The position numbers and the translations under genes are program-made. The notes under the pieces are model-generated. The model worked only from the letters and a program-made list of their open reading frames with translations, did no database searches and was not told the origin of the DNA. From assembly GCA_035500455.1 (NCBI GenBank), contig DATJXG010000322.1, positions 1-15,335 on the forward strand: 15,335 nucleotides of DNA. Reading direction: 5' to 3'. The stretch is from DATJXG01 sp035500455. Its GTDB lineage: Bacteria; Acidobacteriota; Terriglobia; Terriglobales; Acidobacteriaceae. Positions 1-7,828 of this stretch are shown piece after piece (the first letter of the stretch is position 1; the number at the start of each line of letters is the position of its first letter).

Positions 1-1
1 C

Positions 2-1021
2 CATGTGGATTGGGGAGCCTGGGGCGGAGTGGTCAGCGACAACCAGGAGGATATTGAGGCGCTTGCGACTGCGGGTGTGCTGGGCTTTAAGTGCTTTCTC
101 ATTCATCCTGGGATCGATGGCTTCACCATGGTCAACGAGGCCGAGTTGCGTGCCGCGTTGCCCAGCGTCGCCCGGACCGGCCTGCCGCTTTTGGTACACG
201 CCGAGTTGCCCGGACCTGTGGAAGCAGCGACCGGACGCCTGGCGAATGCCGATTGGCGCCGCTACGCTACATATCTGGAATCGCGGCCGGATGAATCGGA
301 ACTGCAGGCGATCCGGCTTCTCCTGAAGTTGTGCCGCGAGTATGGATTTCGCCTGCACATCGTTCACCTCGCAACCAGCCGGGCGCTTGCGGAGCTTGCC
401 GAGGCACGCAGCGAAGGCCTCGCTGTCACGGTTGAGACTTGCCCACATTACCTGCATTTCGCCGCGGAAGACATTGCGGATGGAACGACGCTCACCAAGT
501 GCGCCCCCCCGATTCGCAGCCGCGCGAATCGCGAAGAGCTTTGGCGAGGTTTAAGAGAAGGAATCATCGATCTGGTGGCCACGGATCACTCTCCGTGTCC
601 TCCAGCCATGAAACGGCTCGATGAGGGCAGCTTCCGAACGGCGTGGGGAGGGATTGCGAGCCTGTCGGTGGCTCTCAGCGTAATGTGGACGGAAGCGAGC
701 CTGCGCGGCTTCACGCTGATGGACATCGCCCGCTGGATGTGCGAAGGTCCCGCACGCCTGGCGGGATGCCACGAGCGCAAAGGCCGGATTGCAGCTGGCT
801 GCAGTGCAGATTTCGTGGTCTTCGATCCCGATGCCACTTTTCGAGTAACACAGGAGAACTTGCACTACCGCCATCCGGTTTCCCCATACCTGGGCGAAAC
901 GCTGCGCGGCCAGGTCACAGCCACTTACCTGCGCGGGAGCAATGTGTTTTCAGCGGGAAAGTTCTCAGAGAAACCGGGAGGTAAGGAATTTCGGTTTTCA
1001 CCTGGCCAGGTTGGGACCTAG
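2..1021 (+). CDS. allB: Allantoinase, 5'-truncated by the window edge
   Basis: Hydrolyses (S)-allantoin to allantoate, a cytosolic binuclear-metal amidohydrolase step. The frame is open to the left edge, so the true start and roughly the first 110 residues, including the HxH metal pair, are outside. Counting from the GTG at position 5, the visible part has the GFKCF motif with the carboxylatable lysine K29, HAE with H65, HIVHL with H121 and ATDHSP with D194. The spacings H65-H121 (56) and H121-D194 (73) equal those of the E. coli AllB ligands H186, H242 and D315. ETCPHYL and the KCAPPIR segment are also typical. Dihydropyrimidinase and dihydroorotase are the alternatives, but the purine-degradation neighbours and the GFKCF context favour allantoinase. 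The stop lies 69 bp before the xanthine dehydrogenase gene, probably in the same operon. The GTG at position 5 is internal and not the start. Confidence 0.93.
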   Translation, partial: HVDWGAWGGVVSDNQEDIEALATAGVLGFKCFLIHPGIDGFTMVNEAELRAALPSVARTGLPLLVHAELPGPVEAATGRLANADWRRYATYLESRPDESELQAIRLLLKLCREYGFRLHIVHLATSRALAELAEARSEGLAVTVETCPHYLHFAAEDIADGTTLTKCAPPIRSRANREELWRGLREGIIDLVATDHSPCPPAMKRLDEGSFRTAWGGIASLSVALSVMWTEASLRGFTLMDIARWMCEGPARLAGCHERKGRIAAGCSADFVVFDPDATFRVTQENLHYRHPVSPYLGETLRGQVTATYLRGSNVFSAGKFSEKPGGKEFRFSPGQVGT

Positions 1022-1090
1022 GTACAGTCAAGAGAGCGGGCATACAAATTCGTTCGTTTTTCGTTCACAATATCTTAAAGAGGCCGCAGG

Positions 1091-3367
1091 TTGAACAGCC
1101 ATCCCATCATCGGCGCGCCGGTCCCGCGGAAAGAAGGACGGGACAAAGTCACCGGGCGGGCGCAGTACATCGACGATATGGTACTGCCCGGCATGCTCCA
1201 CGGCGCCACAGTGCGCAGCCACATTCCGCGCGGTAAGATTCGGAAGATCACCTTCGGACGGGGCGTAGAGTGGGATGAGTTTGTCATCGTCACCGCGAAG
1301 GACATACCCGGCAAGAACTATATCGCCCTCATCCTGAATGATCAGCCTTGCCTGGCCGAAGAATCCGTCAATCATGCGGAGGAGCCGATTCTCCTGCTGG
1401 CTCATCCTAACCGGCATATCCTGGCCAAAGCGGTTGCAGCGGTCGCCATCGAATACGACCCCCTGCCCCCGATATTCACCATCGAGGAAAGTGAAACCCG
1501 TCGCGAAATTATTTGGGGTACCGACAACGTCTTCAAGAGTTATCTGGTCGAAAAAGGCGAGGTGCAAGGCATTTGGGAGAGAGCCGACTACATCGTCGAG
1601 GAAGAATATTTCACCCGCGCCCAGGAGCAGCTTTATATCGAGAACAATGGGGTGATCGCAGTTTTCCATCAAGAGCAGGGAATCACCGTGTGGGGATCGC
1701 TGCAGTGTCCTTACTATGTGCACAAGGCGCTGATGGCTTTGTGCGGCCTGCCGGCGGAAAAAGTTCGCGTGGTGCAGATGGAAACCGGCGGAGCATTCGG
1801 CGGCAAGGAAGAATATCCGTCGATGATAGCCGGCCATGCGGCGCTGCTGGCGATCAAATCCGGGCGGCCGGTGAAGATCATCTACGACCGCATGGAAGAC
1901 ATGGTGGCGACCACTAAGCGGCATCCCTCTCGGACGCGCCACCGCACTGCGGTTTCGAAAGACGGAAAAATCCTGGGCGGTGAAATCGATTTCACCATTG
2001 ACGGCGGCGCCTATTGCACGCTTTCGCCGGTGGTGCTGTCGCGAGGCACGATTCATGCCGGCGGCCCATATTACTGGCCAAACATTCGCATTCGCGCCAA
2101 GGCGGTTGCCACCAATGCCCCGCCGCACGGGGCGTTTCGCGGCTTCGGCGCTCCACAGTCTCTGTTCGCCATGGAGCGGCACATGGACCGCATTGCGCAG
2201 CTGGTGGGTCTGTCGCCCGACGAAATCCGCCGCAGGAATTTCCTGCGGCCCGGACAAACCACCACCACGGAGCAGGTGGTGCGCGATCCGATCGACCTGG
2301 GGAAGCTACTTGACCGCGCGCTGGAACTCTCCGACTATCACGCCAAGAAGCAGCGCTTCGCGCGGGAGAATACAGGGGCGCGCGTCCCCGCGCATGCGGG
2401 CGGCAAGAAACGTGGCATGGGTATCGCCGCCTTCCTGCATGGCGCGGGCTTTACGGGCTCGGGCGAACGCATGTTGAGTTCCGTGGTCGGCGTGGAGGGC
2501 TGCGCCGATGGCACCCTTCGCGTGCTGGTTTCGAGCGCCGAGTTCGGCCAGGGAACCAAGACGATTCTCTGCCAGATCGCGGCGCAAGCCCTCGGCCTGC
2601 GCTATGAAGATGTGAGCATGGCTCAGCCGGACACCATGGACGTTCCGAACAGCGGGCCTACCGTGGCCTCGCGCACCGCAATGATCGTGGGAAAACTGGT
2701 GCAGTCCGCGGCATTGGGAATCAGGCAGACGCTCATCGCGAGCGGCCGCCTCAGCGACTCCTACTCTCCCGAAGAATTCCGAGCCGCTTGCCGGGGCCAC
2801 GTAGCCGAGCATGGGCCGTTCCGCTCCCTGGCGCGTTATGAGGAACCGAGTGGCGTTTTCTGGGACGACCAGAAATACCGCGGCGAAGCCTACGCGACCT
2901 TCGCCTGGGCCGTTTATGTCGCGGAACTGACGGTTGATCTCACGACTTATAGCGTTTCGGTGGATGACTTCGTGGCACTGCAGGAAGTGGGCAAAGTGCT
3001 GCATCCGGTGCTGGCGGCTGGGCAGATCATTGGCGGGGTGGCGCAGGCAATCGGTTTTGCGCTTTATGAAAAGGTCATCTGGCAAGATGGGCGAATGCTG
3101 AATGGCCAGATGACCAACTACATCATGCCGACCTCAGCCGATCTACCCGCGATTCGGGTTTTCTTTGAGGAACTGGGCAATGTTCACGGCGCGTTCGGCG
3201 CGAAAGGAATCGGTGAACTGCCGATGGACGGTCCTGGTCCAGCGATTGTGAACGCGGTGGAAGACGCTCTCGGCATCCGCTTCGATTCCATTCCGCTGCT
3301 TCCCGAAGACATCTTCAAAGCGGTAACTGCTCAGCAGGAACTCGAGCCCGCGGGTGTCCCAGGATGA
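1091..3367 (+). CDS. pucD: Xanthine dehydrogenase, molybdenum-cofactor subunit
   Basis: Large catalytic subunit that hydroxylates hypoxanthine and xanthine to urate at a molybdopterin centre in the cytosol. Its 758 residues match the size of separate Mo subunits such as B. subtilis PucD. The conserved N-terminal KVTGRAQYIDDM lies at residues 19-30. GGAFGGKE ends at E240, and R318 lies 78 residues further on, the same spacing as bovine E802-R880 and R. capsulatus E232-R310. AFRGFG with F349 matches bovine F914, and GAKGIGE carries the catalytic base E709. These residues mark a xanthine enzyme rather than CO dehydrogenase or an aldehyde oxidase. The start is a TTG, preceded by AAAGAGG 7 nt upstream; an in-frame TAA at 1076-1078 excludes earlier starts, and the next Met would cut conserved sequence. 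The stop overlaps the next start as ATGA. No XdhC-type maturation gene is visible. Confidence 0.95.
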   Translation: MNSHPIIGAPVPRKEGRDKVTGRAQYIDDMVLPGMLHGATVRSHIPRGKIRKITFGRGVEWDEFVIVTAKDIPGKNYIALILNDQPCLAEESVNHAEEPILLLAHPNRHILAKAVAAVAIEYDPLPPIFTIEESETRREIIWGTDNVFKSYLVEKGEVQGIWERADYIVEEEYFTRAQEQLYIENNGVIAVFHQEQGITVWGSLQCPYYVHKALMALCGLPAEKVRVVQMETGGAFGGKEEYPSMIAGHAALLAIKSGRPVKIIYDRMEDMVATTKRHPSRTRHRTAVSKDGKILGGEIDFTIDGGAYCTLSPVVLSRGTIHAGGPYYWPNIRIRAKAVATNAPPHGAFRGFGAPQSLFAMERHMDRIAQLVGLSPDEIRRRNFLRPGQTTTTEQVVRDPIDLGKLLDRALELSDYHAKKQRFARENTGARVPAHAGGKKRGMGIAAFLHGAGFTGSGERMLSSVVGVEGCADGTLRVLVSSAEFGQGTKTILCQIAAQALGLRYEDVSMAQPDTMDVPNSGPTVASRTAMIVGKLVQSAALGIRQTLIASGRLSDSYSPEEFRAACRGHVAEHGPFRSLARYEEPSGVFWDDQKYRGEAYATFAWAVYVAELTVDLTTYSVSVDDFVALQEVGKVLHPVLAAGQIIGGVAQAIGFALYEKVIWQDGRMLNGQMTNYIMPTSADLPAIRVFFEELGNVHGAFGAKGIGELPMDGPGPAIVNAVEDALGIRFDSIPLLPEDIFKAVTAQQELEPAGVPG

Positions 3368-3861
3368 ACCCTCCGCCGGGGAAGAGTCTCAAGCGCGACA
3401 TTACTTTTGTGGTGAACGGTAAAGAGCGCAAGGTTGAAGCCTATCCGATGGAAAGGCTGCTCGACGTGCTGCGGCATCAGCTCACCCTGACAGGCACCAA
3501 AGAAGGATGCGGCGAAGGTGAGTGCGGCTCCTGCTCGGTGCTGATGAACGGCGTGTTGGTGAATAGCTGCCTGGTGCCTGTGCTGCAAGCTCGGGACGCG
3601 ACGATCGTTACGATTGAAGGGCTCACGAAGGGACAGCGCCTGCATGCTTTGCAGGAGGAGTTTCTCGTGTGCGGCGGCGCCCAGTGCGGCATTTGCACTC
3701 CGGGAATGATTCTTGCGGCTTGCCACCTGCTGAAGAAAAAAGCTAACCCTACGCCGGACGATGTGCGCGAGGCGCTGGCTGGCAATCTCTGCCGATGCAC
3801 AGGCTACGCCCAGATCGTGGAGGCCGTGTTGGTGGCGTCGCGGCGCGGGAGCGAAACATGA
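3364..3861 (+). CDS. pucE: Xanthine dehydrogenase, 2Fe-2S subunit
   Basis: Small electron-transfer subunit carrying two [2Fe-2S] clusters between the molybdenum centre and FAD. It has 165 residues, a normal size. The N-terminal plant-ferredoxin-like cluster is bound by C49, C54, C57 and C69 in CGEGECGSCSV followed by NSC. The C-terminal helical cluster is bound by C108 and C111 in QCGICTPGM and C143 and C145 in NLCRCTGY. An extra cysteine, C103, stands just before the third motif. The start ATG overlaps the Mo-subunit stop, and the stop TGA overlaps the FAD-subunit start, both as ATGA, so the three subunits are probably translationally coupled. The order Mo, FeS, FAD and the separate polypeptides resemble the Bacillus puc type rather than the two-subunit XdhA/XdhB type. 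Confidence 0.96.
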   Translation: MNPPPGKSLKRDITFVVNGKERKVEAYPMERLLDVLRHQLTLTGTKEGCGEGECGSCSVLMNGVLVNSCLVPVLQARDATIVTIEGLTKGQRLHALQEEFLVCGGAQCGICTPGMILAACHLLKKKANPTPDDVREALAGNLCRCTGYAQIVEAVLVASRRGSET

Positions 3862-4739
3862 GATCGGATCCCGCCGACTACGAGTTGGTGGCTCCCGACA
3901 ACTTGCAGGCGGTGGTGTCGCTGCTGGCGGAAGACCCGGGAGCGTGGCTGCCAATCGCCGGGGGTACGGACCTGATGGTGCTCTATGCGGCGGGAAGACT
4001 TCCTGGCCGCAAGCTGGTAAGCATCTGGAATCTGCCGGAGTTGCGGCGAATCGAAGTTGCCGCGGAGGAAATTCAGATTGGCGCGGGTTGTACGTACAGC
4101 GAACTGCGCGAACATGACGTTATCAGCCGAGAGTTTCCCCTGTTGGCCAGGGCTGCAGGCTGGACGGGGGCGATCGCCAACCAGAACCGTGGCACGCTGG
4201 GGGGGAATATCGTGAATGCATCGCCGGCCGCGGATTCGCTGCCGGCACTTCTCGTCTATGAGGCCGAATTGATTTTGGTTTCCGTTCGCGGGGAGCGCCG
4301 GGTGCCCTGCCTGAACTTTCATACTGCCTACAAGAAGACAAAGTTGGCAGCCGATGAACTCATTCAGGCAATTTGTCTGCCTCGGCGGTTCTCGGGGTAC
4401 TATTCCTACACGCGCAAGGTGGGAGCGCGCAACGCACAGGCGATCTCCAAAGTCTGCGTTGCCGCATTAGCCCGGTGTCGAGCCGGAGTGATTGAGGATG
4501 TTCGCATTGCGGCCGGCAGCGTGGCTCCAGTTCCGCTTCGGCTACTCGTAACGGAGCGGATAGTGCGCGGCAAAGTTATCCAGCCGGGTCTGCTGCGTTC
4601 GGCCAGGAAAGCTGCGGCCGAGGAGATCGCTCCCATTGACGATATCCGCTCCACCGCCAAGTATCGCGCCGCCGTGGCTGGAAATCTCGTGGCCGAGTTC
4701 CTTGAAGAGCTAAGCCTCGCCGGATCTCCGCATGAGTGA
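3858..4739 (+). CDS. pucC: Xanthine dehydrogenase, FAD-binding subunit
   Basis: FAD subunit (CoxM/PucC family) that accepts electrons from the 2Fe-2S subunit and passes them to NAD or another acceptor. The ATG at 3858 gives 293 residues. An earlier in-frame ATG at 3795 lies inside the FeS gene and would add an unconserved leader, so 3858, with its ATGA overlap, is preferred. FAD-contacting motifs are PIAGGTDLMV (residues 32-41), GAGCTYSEL (75-83) and TLGGNIVNASPAAD (113-126). The C-terminal CO dehydrogenase flavoprotein-like domain includes the YTRKVGARNAQAI segment. The stop overlaps the uraD start by 8 bp. The family includes CO dehydrogenase and 4-hydroxybenzoyl-CoA reductase medium subunits; the assignment rests on the partner subunits. 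Confidence 0.93.
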   Translation: MRSDPADYELVAPDNLQAVVSLLAEDPGAWLPIAGGTDLMVLYAAGRLPGRKLVSIWNLPELRRIEVAAEEIQIGAGCTYSELREHDVISREFPLLARAAGWTGAIANQNRGTLGGNIVNASPAADSLPALLVYEAELILVSVRGERRVPCLNFHTAYKKTKLAADELIQAICLPRRFSGYYSYTRKVGARNAQAISKVCVAALARCRAGVIEDVRIAAGSVAPVPLRLLVTERIVRGKVIQPGLLRSARKAAAEEIAPIDDIRSTAKYRAAVAGNLVAEFLEELSLAGSPHE

Positions 4740-5241
4740 GGTTCTGACGCGCTGGAACCAACTCCCGGAGAGCGGCGCTACCGATGAGATACTGCCGTGT
4801 TGCGGCTCGAAGGCGTGGGCGCGGCAGATGTCGGCGGCCCGGCCGCTGACGGACGAAGAGTCTCTTCTGGTGGCGTGCGATGCGGCGTGGAGTCAGCTAA
4901 GCGAGCCGGATTGGATGGAAGCTTTCGACAGCCATCCGCGAATTGGGGAGCGAGCGGCGCCTTTGTCGACGGTACCTTCTGCTCAATGGTCGGCGCAGGA
5001 GCAGCGCGGCCTGGCCGGCGCCGATGCGGCGGTCAAAGTTGCATTAGCTGAAGGAAACCGGCAATATGAGCAACAATTCAACCGGACGTTCATTGTCTGC
5101 GCGACGGGAAAATCGGCGGCGGAAATCCTGCAGATTCTTCTGTGGCGTCTGCAGAACGATGAAGCTACTGAACTGCGCGAGGCGGTTGAGCAGTTGCGCC
5201 AGATCACGCATATTCGGCTGAAGAAATGGCTGCAAGGATGA
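4732..5241 (+). CDS. uraD: OHCU decarboxylase
   Basis: Decarboxylates 2-oxo-4-hydroxy-4-carboxy-5-ureidoimidazoline stereospecifically to (S)-allantoin, the last of three steps from urate. It has 169 residues, the family size. Visible signatures are CCGSKAWA (residues 23-30), SHPRIGE with the catalytic histidine H68, SAQEQ with S87, E90 and Q91, and NRTFIVCATGKSAAEIL in the C-terminal half. The start ATG lies within the end of the FAD-subunit gene (8-bp overlap), and the stop overlaps the next gene, so it sits in the middle of a coupled operon. Being next to 5-hydroxyisourate hydrolase is the usual bacterial pairing, although here the two are separate genes rather than a fusion. The assignment is firm. 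Confidence 0.96.
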   Translation: MSEVLTRWNQLPESGATDEILPCCGSKAWARQMSAARPLTDEESLLVACDAAWSQLSEPDWMEAFDSHPRIGERAAPLSTVPSAQWSAQEQRGLAGADAAVKVALAEGNRQYEQQFNRTFIVCATGKSAAEILQILLWRLQNDEATELREAVEQLRQITHIRLKKWLQG

Positions 5242-5579
5242 ATCGCATCTCCACGCACGTTCTCGACACCGCTCTCGGTCAGCCGGCTCCTGGCGTTGCC
5301 GTGTGGCTGGAGCGCCAGCATCCGGGCGGCTGGGAGCCAATGGCGTCGGCGCGCACCGATCAGGATGGCCGCTGCGCACAGGTGCTCGCTCCCGAGCAGA
5401 TTCTGACTCCGGGAGTGTATCGCCTGGCATTCGATACCGCGAACTACTTCGCGGCCCGGCAGACTACCGCGCTTTATCCGCTGGTTGAGATTACATTTCT
5501 GGTGCGGGAAGGCGAATCGCATTTTCACCTTCCGCTGCTGCTGAGTCCGAATGGCTATACCACCTATCGAGGAAGTTGA
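5238..5579 (+). CDS. uraH: 5-hydroxyisourate hydrolase (transthyretin-like)
   Basis: Hydrolyses 5-hydroxyisourate to OHCU; a small homotetrameric transthyretin-fold enzyme. With the ATG at 5238 it has 113 residues. ISTHVLDT holds H7, the DQDGR segment holds R45, H97 lies in HFHLPLLLSP, and the protein ends in the hallmark YRGS. H97 is 16 residues before the last serine, as in B. subtilis PucM (H105, S121). The ATG at 5238 overlaps the uraD stop as ATGA, like the other junctions; an ATG at 5226 would add four residues (MAAR) and cannot be excluded. No signal peptide is seen, so it is cytosolic. A possible small ORF begins on the base after its stop. Confidence 0.96.
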   Translation: MNRISTHVLDTALGQPAPGVAVWLERQHPGGWEPMASARTDQDGRCAQVLAPEQILTPGVYRLAFDTANYFAARQTTALYPLVEITFLVREGESHFHLPLLLSPNGYTTYRGS

Positions 5580-5663
5580 ATGAGGGAGATGCGCCTGCTG
5601 ACTATGATCGGTGAAGATCGATATGACCGTTTACGCTGCCTCCGTCGGGAGCTGCCGGAATGA
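5580..5663 (+). CDS. Possible 27-residue small ORF between uraH and puuD
   Basis: I do not recognise this peptide. The frame starts with an ATG directly after the uraH stop (TGA then ATG with no gap) and ends in a TGA that overlaps the puuD start as ATGA. A purine-rich GAGG lies 7 nt before its ATG. The product would begin MREMRLL and end RRELPE; it is highly charged and arginine-rich, with one cysteine and no membrane segment. It may only carry ribosomes from uraH to puuD, may be a regulatory or accessory small protein, or may be chance. The junction on both sides is the only positive evidence. Confidence 0.3.
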   Translation: MREMRLLTMIGEDRYDRLRCLRRELPE

Positions 5664-6481
5664 GTTCGTCTCTTCGCGAGTGGCTGGGCCTTCTGGTGCG
5701 CTGGTTCCATGTGTTTGCGGGGATCATGTGGGTCGGCCAAACATACTACTTCACCTGGCTCGACGGGCAGTTTGGCAAGCTCGAGAAGAGCGCTGCGGGC
5801 AGGCAAGTCTCCGGCGCCACAGTTTGGATGGTCCACAGCGGCGGTTTCTACACCGTGGAGAAGCAGAAATCTCTGGGCATCGGGCCGGAACAAGTTCACT
5901 GGTTTCGTTGGGAGGCTTTGTCCACCTGGATAAGCGGGTTCATTCTGCTTTTCATGCTCTACTACTTCGGCGGCGGCCTCATCGACACCGACGTAGCCGA
6001 CATTTCGCTGGCCAAGGGCATCACCATCGGATTGGCGGCTATCGCCATTGGCTGGCTTATCTACGACATTGCTGTGCGCTCTCCGCTGGGCAAATCGGAA
6101 GTAGCGTTTGTCGTATTTTCGTTCGGGGTGATTGCGGCTATGTCGTGGGGCTTGATGCACGTCTTCAGCGGCAGGGCGGCCTATATCGAGCTGGGCGCGG
6201 TCTTCGGGACCATCATGACGTTGAACGTCTGGATGAGAATTTTGCCGGCGCAACGCAAACTGATTGCGGCGGCAGCCTCCGGCGCGAGCTTTGACTCGTC
6301 TCTCAGCGCCCAGGCCAAGCTGCGCTCCAAGCACAATACGTTTCTGGCGGTTCCGGTGGTCTTCATCATGATCAGCAATCACTTCCCGGTGGCCACCTAC
6401 GGCAATACTTATGGCTGGGAGGTTTTGCTGGCACTGATCCTTCTGGGTTGGGCTGCCGCCAAGGTCATTCGGCGGGTCTAG
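5660..6481 (+). CDS. puuD: Membrane urate oxidase, PuuD type, without cytochrome c domain
   Basis: Predicted to oxidise urate to 5-hydroxyisourate in the cytoplasmic membrane (Urate_ox_N family). The 273 residues show about seven hydrophobic segments, near 9-30, 88-105, 120-138, 147-168, 174-194, 228-242 and 253-270. Family motifs are RWFHVFAGIMWVGQTYY (14-30), WMVHSGGFYTVEKQK (56-70) and VHWFRWEALSTWISG (79-93). Histidines are H17, H59, H80, H167, H225 and H241. The Agrobacterium PuuD carries a C-terminal cytochrome c domain; here the protein stops after the membrane part, has no cysteine at all, and no CxxCH follows. The next gene starts 54 bp downstream. GGAG 8 nt before the ATG is the likely ribosome site. 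No soluble uricase or flavin urate hydroxylase gene is in the window, so this should supply the urate step. The family call is firm; activity of the short form is inferred. Confidence 0.9.
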   Translation: MSSSLREWLGLLVRWFHVFAGIMWVGQTYYFTWLDGQFGKLEKSAAGRQVSGATVWMVHSGGFYTVEKQKSLGIGPEQVHWFRWEALSTWISGFILLFMLYYFGGGLIDTDVADISLAKGITIGLAAIAIGWLIYDIAVRSPLGKSEVAFVVFSFGVIAAMSWGLMHVFSGRAAYIELGAVFGTIMTLNVWMRILPAQRKLIAAAASGASFDSSLSAQAKLRSKHNTFLAVPVVFIMISNHFPVATYGNTYGWEVLLALILLGWAAAKVIRRV

Positions 6482-6535
6482 CCGTGCCCGCGCCGATGTC
6501 GATTTCGCAGCCTTGGGCAACGAAACCATATTCGA

Positions 6536-7828
6536 GTGAAAACAACCAGCGACATCCAGGCTCACGCCACAGAAGTCATCGCCCGCTGCCAGATGCTGGC
6601 TGGCTTCAGCGAAGACTCGGCCGGCACGCGGCGCACTTTCCTCTGCCCGTCCATGCGCGATTGCCACCGCGAGATCACGCGCTGGCTGCAGGCTCTTGGT
6701 TCTGAGGTCACAATCGATGCTGTGGGAAACCTTCGCGGCTTATATCGGGCCACTACACCCGAAGCTCCCCGCCTGCTCATCGGTTCTCACCTGGATACAG
6801 TCCCCAACGCCGGCGCCTATGACGGGGTCCTCGGAGTTTTGCTGGCGATTGCGCTGCTCGAGGGGTTGGAAGGGAAGCGCCTGCCGTTCGCGATTGAAGT
6901 GATCGGCTTCTCCGAGGAAGAGGGCGTTCGCTTCGGAACGCCTTTCATCGGCAGCCGTGCCTTGGTAGGCCGACTCGACGCGGACTTGTTGCGCCGCCGT
7001 GGTGAGAATGGAATCTCGGTGCGGGAAGCGATTGTGAATTTCGGCCTCGATCCAGAGAGAATCCCGCAAACTGCATTGATGGAGGGCCAGACTCTAGGAT
7101 ACGTTGAGTTCCACATCGAGCAGGGGCCGGTGCTGGAGAGCTTGGGAAGGCCGCTGGCGGTGGTCGAAGCCATCACCGGGCAGACGCGGCTGGAATTCAA
7201 GTTCATCGGCAGGGCGAACCATGCAGGCACCACGCCCATGAACCTGCGGCACGATGCGGTCGCCGCGGCGGCAGAGTGGATTTCCGCAGTTGAGCGGACG
7301 GCCCAGGCCGAGCCAGGCCTGGTGGCAACGGTAGGCAGAATCGAAGCCAGACCAGGCGCGGTAAATGTGATTGCCGGCGAGGCCTGCGCTACTCTCGACG
7401 TGCGCCACAGATCGGACGAGGTGCGCGAGCGTGCGGTTGGTGACATCACGCAACATGCGGAAGCAATCGCATCGCGCCGCGGCCTATCCGTGCGGCAGAA
7501 TAGACTGATGGAGCAGAAGGCCGTGGCTATGGATCCGTTCCTCGTTAGCCAAATTAAATCTGCGATTCGAGCCGCCGGCTGCGAACCGCATGATATGGCA
7601 AGTGGCGCAGGGCACGATGCCATGATCCTGGCGGAGAAGGTTCCCGCGGGAATGATCTTCCTGCGGACCCCGGGCGGCATCAGTCACGATCCGGCCGAGT
7701 CGGTCGAACCCGGCGACGTTGCCAAGGCAATCGAGTGTGGGCTGCATCTGCTGGATCAGCTTGCTTCCTCCAGCGAATTTCAAGCCGGCTTTCGAACCGG
7801 CTTTCAGAGAAGGATCGACCGTGCATAA
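6536..7828 (+). CDS. allC: Allantoate amidohydrolase (M20 family)
   Basis: Cleaves allantoate to (S)-ureidoglycine, ammonia and CO2; a cytosolic dimeric metalloenzyme with a lid/dimerisation domain inserted in the M20 catalytic fold. It has 430 residues. Metal-site motifs are GSHLDTVPNAGAYDG (H85, D87, D96), FSEEEGVRFG (E127-E129), HIEQGP (H193) and the C-terminal SGAGHDAM. GRANHAGTTPM (H229) is the lid-domain substrate motif. The GTG at 6536 is the first possible start after the puuD stop in this frame; the ribosome site is weak. The stop overlaps the next start by 8 bp. N-carbamoyl-L-amino-acid hydrolase and beta-ureidopropionase are close relatives with the same motifs; the ureidoglycine aminohydrolase next door argues for allantoate. 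Confidence 0.88.
   Translation: MKTTSDIQAHATEVIARCQMLAGFSEDSAGTRRTFLCPSMRDCHREITRWLQALGSEVTIDAVGNLRGLYRATTPEAPRLLIGSHLDTVPNAGAYDGVLGVLLAIALLEGLEGKRLPFAIEVIGFSEEEGVRFGTPFIGSRALVGRLDADLLRRRGENGISVREAIVNFGLDPERIPQTALMEGQTLGYVEFHIEQGPVLESLGRPLAVVEAITGQTRLEFKFIGRANHAGTTPMNLRHDAVAAAAEWISAVERTAQAEPGLVATVGRIEARPGAVNVIAGEACATLDVRHRSDEVRERAVGDITQHAEAIASRRGLSVRQNRLMEQKAVAMDPFLVSQIKSAIRAAGCEPHDMASGAGHDAMILAEKVPAGMIFLRTPGGISHDPAESVEPGDVAKAIECGLHLLDQLASSSEFQAGFRTGFQRRIDRA

Noticed and set aside
1022..1090. Possible promoter in the 69-bp gap before the xanthine dehydrogenase genes.
   Set aside because: AT-rich stretches such as CAATATCTT are present but no spaced -35/-10 pair is convincing; co-transcription with allantoinase is simpler.
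1028..2257. A 409-codon open frame on the - strand opposite the Mo subunit of xanthine dehydrogenase.
   Set aside because: The + strand frame has clear family motifs throughout; the antisense frame has no recognisable domain and reflects GC-rich codon use.
1091..3367. Mo subunit as carbon monoxide dehydrogenase or aldehyde oxidase.
   Set aside because: The xanthine-specific Glu/Arg pair (E240 and R318, spacing 78) is conserved, and the neighbours are all purine-degradation genes.
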